DNA from: an uncultured Ventosimonas sp.
Lineage (GTDB): Bacteria; Pseudomonadota; Gammaproteobacteria; Pseudomonadales; Pseudomonadaceae
Direction: 5' to 3'
Assembly (NCBI GenBank): GCA_945283395.1
Contig: CALYQH010000043.1
Coordinates: 1 to 8,569, forward strand
Length of the DNA: 8,569 nt
The notes below the pieces were generated by a model. It had not been told where the DNA came from and ran no database searches. It saw only the letters and a program-made list of their open reading frames with translations. Position numbers and translations under genes: made by a program. Positions 1 through 6,738 of the stretch are shown here, one piece after another (within the stretch, counting starts at the first letter, position 1; each line of letters starts with the position of its first letter).

Positions 1-226
1 GAATTAATCGCATAACTTTAAACACTTTTTAAGTAAAAGATGGGAATTATAACGATTGGGGTCTAGACATGCCATAGCTTAATTCATTAAATAATAATAA
101 CCGCTTAATTTTTTTTATAAAAAACTCATGTGATGGATTGCTAGCTTACCTTTTATATTAGTATCCAGTTTTATAATCTATTAATATTATTTTATAAATT
201 ACTAACATTATAGAAAAATTATCATG
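1..226. other. AT-rich intergenic stretch downstream of the aldo/keto reductase
   Basis: No reading frame with coding character, tRNA-like fold or repeat family is visible here. Apart from the promoter candidate at 46-75, the only structure is a 14-base AT palindrome at 111-124 (six T, A, T, six A). It is too weak and has no proper loop, so I do not call it a terminator. The end of the oxidoreductase transcript must lie here or further left, but I cannot place it. Confidence 0.6.
46..75 (-). promoter_or_regulatory. Candidate sigma-70 promoter reading off the left edge
   Basis: On the minus strand a perfect -10 box TATAAT (46-51) follows a -35-like ATGGCA (70-75, four of six matches to TTGACA) at a spacing of 18 bases. 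About 26 bases after the expected transcription start there is an ATG (11-13) that opens a frame M-R-L-I before the window ends, but no good ribosome binding site precedes it. The promoter may therefore serve a gene lying mostly outside the window. This rests on motif matches in AT-rich DNA, where chance hits are common. Confidence 0.35.
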
Positions 227-1033
227 TTATGAGCATTGACGCAAACATTTAACAGCCATTGCTACGTTCTGTTTTATATGCTCAGAATTTATGGTGCCAA
301 TAATAACAGATGTTATTGAAGGATGTGAGAAAATTAACTCAAAATTAGCTTCTAAAGGTGTTTTATTACTTTCTACAAACAGGTGCCCACTAGCTAAAGC
401 TTTCTTAATAAAAATACCTTTATTATGTTGCATGGCAAAATCTAGTAAAGGTTTTTCTGCTTGTGCTGTAATATTATAGGTAACCATTGCGCAATCACTT
501 TTTTGCAGAGCAGCCATTCCACCTTCAATTGTTTTGCTCGATAACCCAAAACTTCGAATAAGTCCTTTTTGTTTTAATTTGGCTAGTGTAGTCCATAACT
601 CATCATCCTTGATAATAGCTAAATCATCGCCATTAGAATGAATAAGTAGAACATCCAAATAATCTGTATTGAGCCTTTTTAGGCTCCTTTCTACTGAAAC
701 AACAATATGTTTAGATGAAAAATTATAAGTGGACTTTCCGTCTTTAAATTCCTCTCCAGCTTTACTTACAATTACCCAATCTTGCCTATTAGTTAGCAAT
801 TTACCTAGTCTTTCTTCGCTATTACCATAAGCAGGCGCTGTATCTAAGGTATTAATGCCCAATTCTTGAGCCATGACTAATAAAGTTTTAATTTCATTAT
901 CATTAGGTATTTGAAAATGAGTTGGATATTTTACTGCCTTATCACGCCCTATTTTGACAGTTCCTAAGCCAATAGGAGAAACTTTTATACCTGTATTTGC
1001 TAATGATCTATAGTAATTATGCAAGGTTATCAT
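227..1033 (-). CDS. Aldo/keto reductase family protein
   Basis: This is a 268-residue NAD(P)H-dependent oxidoreductase of the aldo/keto reductase superfamily, probably a soluble cytoplasmic TIM barrel that reduces a carbonyl; the substrate is unknown. The opening TGIKVSPIGLGT (residues 14-25) is typical of the family. The catalytic tetrad is all visible: Asp64 and Tyr69 in LDTAPAYG, Lys91 in VIVSKAGEE, and His132 in VLLIHSNG. The C-terminal SVIIGTINSEH (242-252) matches the usual cofactor-phosphate-binding end. The length is slightly below many members (about 280-330), with nothing essential missing. Its ATG overlaps the TGA of the upstream FAD oxidoreductase gene as ATGA, and only a weak GGA lies 13 bases before the start, so translation is probably coupled. 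The next Met is residue 54, inside the barrel, which supports this start. The family call is secure; the function is not known. Confidence 0.93.
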   Translation of the reverse strand: MITLHNYYRSLANTGIKVSPIGLGTVKIGRDKAVKYPTHFQIPNDNEIKTLLVMAQELGINTLDTAPAYGNSEERLGKLLTNRQDWVIVSKAGEEFKDGKSTYNFSSKHIVVSVERSLKRLNTDYLDVLLIHSNGDDLAIIKDDELWTTLAKLKQKGLIRSFGLSSKTIEGGMAALQKSDCAMVTYNITAQAEKPLLDFAMQHNKGIFIKKALASGHLFVESNKTPLEANFELIFSHPSITSVIIGTINSEHIKQNVAMAVKCLRQCS

Positions 1034-2211
1034 TTGAATAATTCATTCCACATCGTATTAGCAGCTGGCGGAATAGGTAATGCAGGCATAGTTTCTTGGC
1101 CTTGAGGTTGAATCCCTTGTTGCTGTAAACTAGCTATACATTGATCAGCAAAATCTGGAGCTAACGCCAATTTGGTAGGCCAACCTATTATTACTGGAGC
1201 TTGTACACTAATAAAGGCATTATCTGGCCGCATTAAGTTAGTCTGAGCTGGTTCAGCTCTATTCACCCTTAAAGTGGCCCATTGTGCAGTCGTTAAATCT
1301 ATCCAAGGTACTAGTTTAGCCAATTCGGACTTAGCGTAATCAATTTGATTAGCTTCATCTCTAGCTACACCAGCTTCTTCAGCCAGCTCACCACCTATAT
1401 ACCATACCATATCTCCATCTTGATGGTAATGTGTTGTCACTGTTAACCGCGGTTTAACACCCACTCCTAAACAATGCGCATAAAGAGGTTTCAAGGCGGC
1501 TGACTTAACCATCACCATGTGAAGTGGTCTTACTTGCATAGCAGGCTTAGTTAAGTGAAAAGATTTAAGCAATTGACCATTTCCCTCGCCTGCTGACAAA
1601 ATGACTTGCTTTGTTTCTATCTCACTATCATCTGCCTTTATAAAAACTTTTTGATCTTTACTAATAGGTGTTAGTGGTTCAATTTGCTTGGCTAACAATA
1701 CTCTGTTATCAGATAAGCCTACTAAACACTGGATAACGCTAGGGATATCCAATACTATTTCATCTAAGCGGTAAGCCTTACCCTTAAATTGACTATGTTG
1801 AAGAGCAATAGGTAAATCATCACCTTTTACTTGTTGTACTCTACTTCGTAATGCTTTGCTCGCAAAAAAACTCATTAAATTACTAGCCAAATTGCCAGGT
1901 GACCATAAAAAATGATGTTGGCTTAGCACATTGACTTGGCTTAAATTGAGCTCCCCATTACCTGCCAAACAATCTCGCCAACGTTTAGGCATAGTAGCGA
2001 TAGCTTCTGAAGCACCTGTTAAAGTACCTGCTAGGGTATACTTAGTCCCGCCATGTATTATGCCTTGCGATTTAACAGTCTGTTCACCACCTAAGCTTTT
2101 ACTCTCAATCAATAATGTACTATAACCTAACTGATGGAGTCTTGCATTTAGCCATAATCCAGCGATACCGCCTCCCACAATAACAACATCTGTACTTATT
2201 TGCTGGGACAT
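1030..2211 (-). CDS. FAD-dependent oxidoreductase, DAO / glycerol-3-phosphate dehydrogenase-like
   Basis: This 393-residue flavoprotein belongs to the broad DAO superfamily (amino acid oxidases, GlpD-like dehydrogenases). The N-terminal Rossmann dinucleotide motif is VVIVGGGIAGLW, with GGGIAG at residues 13-18 and the ribose-binding Glu36 ending the second strand (LLIES). A GlpD-like segment SQGIIHGGTKYTLAG follows at 48-62. A second FAD-contacting stretch, VILSAGEGN, is at 203-211, and the C-terminal GWPTKLALAPDFAD (343-356) is the usual flavin-closing region. There is no signal peptide or membrane segment, so it should be cytoplasmic. The start ATG has a modest TTAGG ribosome site eight bases upstream (2220-2224). 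Its stop overlaps the aldo/keto reductase start by four bases, so the two form a transcriptional and probably translational unit. The electron acceptor and substrate cannot be told from sequence. It is not a canonical GlpD, which is over 500 residues. Confidence 0.9.
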   Translation of the reverse strand: MSQQISTDVVIVGGGIAGLWLNARLHQLGYSTLLIESKSLGGEQTVKSQGIIHGGTKYTLAGTLTGASEAIATMPKRWRDCLAGNGELNLSQVNVLSQHHFLWSPGNLASNLMSFFASKALRSRVQQVKGDDLPIALQHSQFKGKAYRLDEIVLDIPSVIQCLVGLSDNRVLLAKQIEPLTPISKDQKVFIKADDSEIETKQVILSAGEGNGQLLKSFHLTKPAMQVRPLHMVMVKSAALKPLYAHCLGVGVKPRLTVTTHYHQDGDMVWYIGGELAEEAGVARDEANQIDYAKSELAKLVPWIDLTTAQWATLRVNRAEPAQTNLMRPDNAFISVQAPVIIGWPTKLALAPDFADQCIASLQQQGIQPQGQETMPALPIPPAANTMWNELFK

Positions 2212-2248
2212 ATAAATAACCTAATAAGAATTATATTAATGACAGTAT

Positions 2249-2278
2249 AAAATACTCTCCGCCTATATCTACTATCAA
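2249..2278 (-). promoter_or_regulatory. Candidate promoter for the FAD oxidoreductase / aldo-keto reductase pair
   Basis: On the minus strand TTGATA (2273-2278, five of six matches to the -35 consensus) is followed after 18 bases by TATTTT (2249-2254, four of six). A better -10-like TATACT (2244-2249) overlaps its downstream end but would make the spacing 23 bases. The position, about 40-65 bases before the oxidoreductase start, suits a promoter of the two-gene unit. The surrounding 159 bases contain no gene. Motif evidence only. Confidence 0.3.
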
Positions 2279-2370
2279 AATAAGGTATTATCTTTTTTGG
2301 TTTACAAAATATTACCATCTTTCATAGTTAGAGCGGTTTGTTAATATACAAGTGATTGCTCTGCTATTTG

Positions 2371-2745
2371 CTAATTATGTTTTGTGTTAATTTTAGTACG
2401 CCATTTTTTAAAAACATATTCAATAGGCCACCTTACACAAATAATAAACACAAAATAAACAGCCAAGGCCACTTCTATCTGATAAGTTAAATTATTGGCT
2501 ATTTCTATATCATGATGTCCCACTGCTAATAAGAAATCCATAGCCATAACAGCTATTGAAGGGGCATATTGGTTATTTATTGGATCAATTAAGGTAGGTG
2601 AAAATAATAAAATAGCAACAACAAGAATAATAGGCTCTTTCAAAAAGCGCCATAAAAAATTAGTAAAAAAAATGCTAGCTAATAAGAGTATAAAGGCCGC
2701 TACACAATATACTGACCACAATATAAAATAATCTTGTTGATTCAT
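2371..2745 (-). CDS. Small integral membrane protein of unknown function
   Basis: I do not recognise this 124-residue protein. Hydrophobic segments at about residues 7-32, 38-54 and 90-112 suggest three inner-membrane helices, with a fourth short hydrophobic stretch at 61-75. Charged residues cluster after the last helix (KKWRTKINTKH, 113-123), which by the positive-inside rule would put the C-terminus in the cytoplasm. The loop DPINNQYAPS (54-63) and the histidine pair in AVGHHDIE (74-81) are the most distinctive polar features. There is no signal peptidase or lipoprotein site. The start is fixed by an in-frame TAA two codons upstream (2749-2751) and by the lack of another Met before residue 67. 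It lies 85 bases after the antiporter and 159 bases before the oxidoreductase gene, so it may be transcribed alone. The sequence gives no basis for a function. Confidence 0.75.
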   Translation of the reverse strand: MNQQDYFILWSVYCVAAFILLLASIFFTNFLWRFLKEPIILVVAILLFSPTLIDPINNQYAPSIAVMAMDFLLAVGHHDIEIANNLTYQIEVALAVYFVFIICVRWPIEYVFKKWRTKINTKHN

Positions 2746-2763
2746 GCCTTAACTATACTCCTC
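2746..2763 (-). promoter_or_regulatory. Unusually spaced ribosome binding site of the small membrane protein gene
   Basis: A strong GAGGAG (2758-2763) lies 12 bases before the ATG, farther than the usual 5-9. A second AAGG (2747-2750) ends one base before the ATG, which is too close. An in-frame TAA at 2749-2751 excludes an upstream start, so one of these poorly placed sites must serve the gene, or initiation is inefficient. Confidence 0.5.
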
Positions 2764-2797
2764 AGCCAGCATAATAATTAAATTATGAAACTATTTT

Positions 2798-2827
2798 AAA
2801 ATAGCCAAAAGAATCTTTTTATATCAA
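2798..2827 (-). promoter_or_regulatory. Candidate promoter for the small membrane protein gene
   Basis: On the minus strand TTGATA (2822-2827) is followed after 18 bases by TATTTT (2798-2803). The -10 sits inside a perfect 14-base palindrome CTATTTTAAAATAG (2791-2804). The boxes begin four bases after the antiporter stop codon, in a place where the membrane protein gene would need its own promoter. The same box sequences and spacing occur at 2249-2278. The AT-rich background makes this tentative. Confidence 0.3.
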
Positions 2828-2830
2828 CAT

Positions 2831-4498
2831 CTAATGGGCTGCATGACCACTTAAAGACGCCTCTTGTAAATCTAACTCATCTAACACTTTCCTAACTGTA
2901 TCATCACCTATTTCTCTATGACGACGCAAACTATATAACTCTAATCTTTGAGCCCTTAAGGCTCTTAATCGCAACATCTTTTCTAATTTATCATTTTGCT
3001 CGCCACGGGCTTGTATCTCTTCCGAATCAGCGTACGCATTTAAATGCTCCCTATATTCAGCCATGATCCTCGCCTTAGTTTCAGCTACCATAGTAGCTAA
3101 AGTAGCATCCTGTGAAATAGAAAGATCCATTGTCAACTCTTCAGTTTCTAAAGAATGAATAGCTGCTTCTGCTGTTTTTCGCCAAGCTTCCCTAAATTCT
3201 TTTTTCCGCTCCTCGTCTGTTTCCATCTCTATATCTCGTAGCAAAAGAGGTAACAGAATACAAGCAACTAATAATGATAATAAAATTACACCTACGGCAA
3301 TAAAAATCATGGTATCCCTTTCAGGGAAAGGAATTTTTTTATTTACATCAATAAATAATGGTACAGATAAAATACCAGCTAAAGTTACAGCACCTCGCAC
3401 ACCACCAATAGTCAGAATCCATGCTGATCTGCTAGATTGTCTGACATCTGATATACCTTTTCTTTTTTTACGCAGCTGAGTTAATAGATACCAATTAGCT
3501 CTTACCCAAATATACCTTAACAACACTAGAATAGAGAAAATAATAAAAATAACAAATAGCTGCCACATGAAAGAAGAAAATTGACTTTCAGGTCCAGTAC
3601 GGGCTAAAGTATTCTTAACAATATCAGGTAACTGCAATCCCAATAATATAAAGATAATACCATTAAATACAAACTCCAATAATGCCCATACACTTCGATT
3701 CAATAATCTAGTAGTGGTTTGCTTAGGTAATAAATCAACCCAGCTTTGCATCATACCAGCTGATACAGCAGATAAAATACCAGATAAATGAAAGTGTTCA
3801 GCAACTACATAAGCCATAAAAGGTAACAATAACATGAACATGACATGAGTAGCTGGATCATCCCAACCATGTTTTATCATCCAGCCTCTTAATTGACCTA
3901 ATAACCAACTGAGAATAACACCTACCAGTAAACCACCTAAAGCTACCACCAAAAAGGATAAACTAGCATCTACTAAGGAAAAAGCCCCAGTCATGGCAGC
4001 CGCTAAAGCAAATTTAAAGGTTACTAAGCCAGAGGCATCATTCATCAAGGATTCGCCCTGCAATAAGCGCATCAAGGGAACAGGTAATTTACCTTGGGTA
4101 ACAGCTGAAACAGCTACAGCATCAGTAGGAGAAAGCATTGCAGCAAGTGCAAAGGCACCTGTCAATGGAATAGCAGGAATCAAAAAATGAATAAAATAAC
4201 CTGCCCCTACCACAGTAAAAACGACTAGCCCAACGGCTAACATAAAAATAGGACCTTTATATTTCCATAAATCCCTTTTAGGAACATGCCAACCATCTGA
4301 AAATAATAAAGGGGGTAGAAATAACATCATAAAGAGTTCTGGTTCAAATTCTACATGGAATCCTAACGCTGGCCAAGCAACAATAGCACCAAGAACAATT
4401 TGCAAAATAGGGACTGGGATAAAAGGCAGAAAACGACTACTTAACTGTGAAACCCCTACTAATAGCAATAACGTGAGTACCATGTAAGCACTCTGCAT
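2831..4498 (-). CDS. Na+/H+ antiporter, CPA1 family (YjcE-like)
   Basis: This 555-residue inner-membrane cation/proton antiporter probably exchanges Na+ (or another monovalent cation) for H+ in pH and salt homeostasis. About twelve hydrophobic segments fill residues 1-420. Family signatures are MLSPTDAVAV (121-130), GESLMNDASG (148-157) with the CPA1 ion-binding Asn-Asp pair at 153-154, LLFSDGW (64-70) and the conserved arginine motif GGVRGAVTLA (365-374). Residues 421-555 form a long, highly charged, probably helical cytoplasmic tail, as in E. coli YjcE, whose length (about 550) is very close. A strong AAGGAG (4508-4513) lies nine bases before the ATG. The gene follows queC after 52 bases with no terminator between them, so it may be read through from the que genes, though its function is unrelated. 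Ion specificity cannot be read from the sequence. Confidence 0.93.
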   Translation of the reverse strand: MQSAYMVLTLLLLVGVSQLSSRFLPFIPVPILQIVLGAIVAWPALGFHVEFEPELFMMLFLPPLLFSDGWHVPKRDLWKYKGPIFMLAVGLVVFTVVGAGYFIHFLIPAIPLTGAFALAAMLSPTDAVAVSAVTQGKLPVPLMRLLQGESLMNDASGLVTFKFALAAAMTGAFSLVDASLSFLVVALGGLLVGVILSWLLGQLRGWMIKHGWDDPATHVMFMLLLPFMAYVVAEHFHLSGILSAVSAGMMQSWVDLLPKQTTTRLLNRSVWALLEFVFNGIIFILLGLQLPDIVKNTLARTGPESQFSSFMWQLFVIFIIFSILVLLRYIWVRANWYLLTQLRKKRKGISDVRQSSRSAWILTIGGVRGAVTLAGILSVPLFIDVNKKIPFPERDTMIFIAVGVILLSLLVACILLPLLLRDIEMETDEERKKEFREAWRKTAEAAIHSLETEELTMDLSISQDATLATMVAETKARIMAEYREHLNAYADSEEIQARGEQNDKLEKMLRLRALRAQRLELYSLRRHREIGDDTVRKVLDELDLQEASLSGHAAH

Positions 4499-4550
4499 AA
4501 TACATCTCTCCTTTTCAATTAATCACTCAAATCCCCTGCGATCCATATTA

Positions 4551-5225
4551 TCATTTTGTATAATAAGGGGTAGGATCAGCAATACCCGCTTGTTTGAAAC
4601 CTGCTGCTCTTAATCTACAGCTATCACATCTGCCACAAGCTCGACCTTCCTCGTCAGCTTGATAACATGAAACTGTCAAAGCATAATTAACACCAAGTTG
4701 TACGCCTTGCTGAATGATTTTTGCTTTAGACCAATTCTGCAAAGGTGCTTGAATATGAAAAGGTTTCCCTTCAACACCCGCCTTAGTTGCCAAATTAGCT
4801 AACTTCTCAAACGCTTCAATAAATGCTGGGCGACAATCAGGATATCCTGAATAGTCTACCGCATTTACACCAATAAAAATATCCTGAGCAGATAAAACTT
4901 CAGCAAATCCTAAAGCTAATGATAGAAAAACGGTATTACGAGCCGGTACATAAGTAATAGGTATACCTTCTGAGGCTAATTCAGGTACAGTTAATTTACT
5001 ATCAGTTAATGCAGAGCCACCAATAGCGTCCAAACCTAATTTAATAATCTTGTGCTCTACAGCACCTAATTGTTTAGAAATCTTCAATGACGCATTGAGT
5101 TCTGACCTATGCCTTTGTCCATAATCAAAACTCATAGTATAACATTCAAAACCTGCTGCTTTAGCGATAGCTAATACTGTAGCAGAATCTAAACCACCGG
5201 ATAATAAAATAACTGCTTTTTGCAT
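4551..5225 (-). CDS. queC: 7-cyano-7-deazaguanine (preQ0) synthase QueC
   Basis: QueC is the cytoplasmic ATP-dependent enzyme that converts 7-carboxy-7-deazaguanine and ammonia into preQ0, the precursor of queuosine in tRNA. The 224-residue protein begins with the PP-loop ATP-pyrophosphatase motif SGGLDS (residues 9-14). It then has [11 protein letters not shown] (33-43) and [13 protein letters not shown] (93-105), both diagnostic of the family. The zinc site is complete: Cys187, Cys197, Cys200 and Cys203 in the C-terminal [17 protein letters not shown]. Length matches the usual 220-235. It follows queE, the preceding enzyme of the pathway, after 17 bases, so the two form an operon. The Shine-Dalgarno signal is poor (AGG 13 bases before the ATG), which suggests dependence on translation of queE. 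The ATG directly precedes the first strand of the PP-loop domain, so the start is well supported. Confidence 0.98.
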   Translation of the reverse strand: MQKAVILLSGGLDSATVLAIAKAAGFECYTMSFDYGQRHRSELNASLKISKQLGAVEHKIIKLGLDAIGGSALTDSKLTVPELASEGIPITYVPARNTVFLSLALGFAEVLSAQDIFIGVNAVDYSGYPDCRPAFIEAFEKLANLATKAGVEGKPFHIQAPLQNWSKAKIIQQGVQLGVNYALTVSCYQADEEGRACGRCDSCRLRAAGFKQAGIADPTPYYTK

Positions 5226-5242
5226 ATTGTTTGTTAGACCTA

Positions 5243-5884
5243 TTAGTGACCTGGCTGATCATTCCAAAGTATTTTATGTAATTGTAATTGAAAACGAACA
5301 GGAAGATTATCCTCAACAATCCAATTAGCTAAATCTTGGGCTTTTATCTGTTGGTAACTAGGAGAAAAAAGTATCTCAGAAACCTTTTTAGCCAGATCAT
5401 ATTCAATTAATTGAACTTTAGCCCACTCGTAATCTTTTCTTGAACAGATTACAAACTTTACTTGATCATTCGCTGTTAAAAGATGCATATTATCATAATA
5501 ATTACGCTTAACCTCACCTGAATCGGGCGTTTTTAAATCAACTATCCTACTTACTCTACTATCTACTTTTGAAATATCTAGTGCACCACTTGTTTCTAAT
5601 GATACTTCATAACCTTCATCACATAAGAGTTTAAGTAATAACAGACAATTAGGTTGGGCCAAAGGCTCTCCACCTGTTACACATATATATTGAGGATTAT
5701 AATCAGCTACCTGCTTTAAAATAGTAGTGAGCGCAATTTGCTTTCCCCCTTTATAAGCATAGGCAGTATCGCAGTATAAACATCGTAAAGGGCATCCTGT
5801 TAAACGAATAAATAGAGTAGGTCTACCCATTGTTCGTGCTTCACCTTGCAATGAGTAGAATATTTCTGTAACACGTAAATTCAT
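5243..5884 (-). CDS. queE: 7-carboxy-7-deazaguanine synthase QueE (radical SAM)
   Basis: QueE is a radical S-adenosylmethionine enzyme that contracts the ring of 6-carboxy-tetrahydropterin to 7-carboxy-7-deazaguanine, the substrate leading to QueC. In this 213-residue protein the [4Fe-4S] cluster motif is CPLRCLYC with Cys31, Cys35 and Cys38, the standard CxxxCxxC spacing. [20 protein letters not shown] (11-30) before it and TGGEP (70-74), the SAM-binding motif, after it are family hallmarks; ETSG (97-100) and VDLKTPDSG (115-123) are also conserved. The ATG has a good GGAG six bases upstream. The gene lies just after the terminator of the tol-pal operon, in the order seen in Pseudomonas. A promoter should lie between the terminator and the gene or read through the terminator, but I could not find convincing boxes. 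queD and queF are not in this window. Confidence 0.98.
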   Translation of the reverse strand: MNLRVTEIFYSLQGEARTMGRPTLFIRLTGCPLRCLYCDTAYAYKGGKQIALTTILKQVADYNPQYICVTGGEPLAQPNCLLLLKLLCDEGYEVSLETSGALDISKVDSRVSRIVDLKTPDSGEVKRNYYDNMHLLTANDQVKFVICSRKDYEWAKVQLIEYDLAKKVSEILFSPSYQQIKAQDLANWIVEDNLPVRFQLQLHKILWNDQPGH

Positions 5885-5887
5885 GAT

Positions 5888-5931
5888 AAGCTCCGGTCGT
5901 AACAGCAGAACAGGCCATCCGACTCCGTTGC
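5888..5931 (-). other. G+C-rich leader of queE
   Basis: The 44 bases between the terminator T-run and the queE start are about 59% G+C, much higher than the flanking DNA. On the minus strand they contain GTCG and CGAC, which could form a short stem, and end in GACCGGAG, which includes the queE ribosome binding site. I do not see the conserved core of a preQ1-I riboswitch. The stretch may be a constrained leader or promoter, but no role can be assigned. Confidence 0.4.
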
Positions 5932-5960
5932 AAAAAAACAGCCTTTAACTTTGTAAAGGC
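5932..5960 (-). terminator. Rho-independent terminator of the tol-pal operon
   Basis: On the minus strand a perfect 7-base-pair stem GCCTTTA/TAAAGGC (5954-5960 with 5941-5947) closes a six-base loop and is followed after two bases by seven T (5932-5938). It lies about 40 bases after the cpoB stop and before queE, so it ends the tolB-pal-cpoB transcript and separates it from the que genes. Confidence 0.85.
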
Positions 5961-6000
5961 AATTACCTAAGATAATTAATTGGTTTTTGATAACCAATAA

Positions 6001-6729
6001 TTAATTTAAAGATTGTAAACTACGCTTAGCTAAGGTAGCCGCGGAACTATAAGGATAGTTAGTTATAACCCCATTATATAATTCTTTTGCTTTAGCTTTG
6101 TTACCTAATCGCTGTTGAATATCAGCTAATTTATACATAGCGTCAGGCACTTTGGGATGCTTAGGGTATAGTTGTAATACTTTATTAAAGTTATCACTTG
6201 CAGCCTTAGTTTCACCTTGAGCTAAATTGACTTCAGCTAACCAATATTGAGCATTACCAGCATATTGGCTATTAGGGAATTTGTTTAGAAAGGCATTAAA
6301 CGCCTGAGCAGCTTTAGGATAATCTTTCTTTTGAATCAGACCAAAAACTGCATCATAATATACCTTCTCTTTCTTAGGATCAGCAGGCGTATTAATAGCA
6401 GGAGGTGATAAAGTTGTATTAGCGTCTATCGCCTCACTACTAGTGGGAACTATTGATGAATTTTGGGGTACATTATTAGCAAGACGCTTATCAATATCTT
6501 GATAACGCTCTAAATTTTCTTGCTGCATTTGTTTAATTTGCATTTGCTGCTCTTCTAACTGGCCTCTTAACTGTGCCACTTGATTTTGTAACTGCTGCAA
6601 CTGCATAAACACTTGTGCCTGACCAGACAAAGAAGCGTTAGTATCATCTGAACTTGCTATTTGTCCTAAACTAACAAGAGGGAAACAACTTATAACATAT
6701 CCAATTAACCAACTCTTCTTTATCATCAT
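6001..6729 (-). CDS. cpoB: Cell division coordinator CpoB (YbgF), periplasmic TPR protein
   Basis: CpoB is a periplasmic protein that binds TolA and, in E. coli, couples Tol-Pal driven outer-membrane constriction to PBP1B septal wall synthesis. The 242-residue precursor has a signal peptide (MMIKKSWLIGYVIS..., cleaved near residue 22-25). A Gln/Leu-rich coiled coil at about 38-84 matches the family's trimerisation domain. A Ser/Thr/Pro/Asn linker spans 85-118, and three tetratricopeptide repeats cover about 121-152, 158-190 and 195-228, with family phrases YYDAVFGLIQKKDYPKA (124-140), AQYWLAEVNLAQG (160-172) and AMYKLADIQQRLG (197-209). It follows pal after nine bases. Its ribosome site AAAGG overlaps the pal stop codon and lies six bases from the first of two adjacent ATGs, nine from the second, so either Met may start. 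It is the last gene before the operon terminator. Confidence 0.96.
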   Translation of the reverse strand: MMIKKSWLIGYVISCFPLVSLGQIASSDDTNASLSGQAQVFMQLQQLQNQVAQLRGQLEEQQMQIKQMQQENLERYQDIDKRLANNVPQNSSIVPTSSEAIDANTTLSPPAINTPADPKKEKVYYDAVFGLIQKKDYPKAAQAFNAFLNKFPNSQYAGNAQYWLAEVNLAQGETKAASDNFNKVLQLYPKHPKVPDAMYKLADIQQRLGNKAKAKELYNGVITNYPYSSAATLAKRSLQSLN

Positions 6730-6738
6730 TTATTACCT

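Noticed and set aside
111..124. AT palindrome as a terminator of the aldo/keto reductase transcript
   Set aside because: The hairpin would consist only of A-T pairs without a loop and would not be stable enough.
291..479. Plus-strand open frame of 62 codons
   Set aside because: It lies antisense within the aldo/keto reductase gene, whose motifs are intact. The plus-strand product has no recognisable features.
1931..2125. Plus-strand open frame of 64 codons
   Set aside because: It is antisense to the FAD oxidoreductase coding region, which has clear family motifs here.
2330..2362. Inverted repeat AGAGC/GCTCT downstream of the small membrane protein gene
   Set aside because: The stem is only five base pairs with a loop of more than 20 bases and no T-run, so it is not a credible terminator.
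2791..2804. Perfect palindrome CTATTTTAAAATAG as a terminator of the antiporter gene
   Set aside because: It is almost all A+T, would leave a five-pair stem once a loop is allowed, and has no proper T-run after it. I kept it only as a possible operator.
3993..4190. Plus-strand open frame of 65 codons
   Set aside because: It is antisense to the most conserved part of the antiporter (the SPTDA and MND motifs), so its openness follows from codon constraints of that gene.
5885..5931. preQ1 riboswitch upstream of queE
   Set aside because: The conserved preQ1-I core (a C-rich loop followed by an A-rich tail pairing into it) is not present before the queE start.
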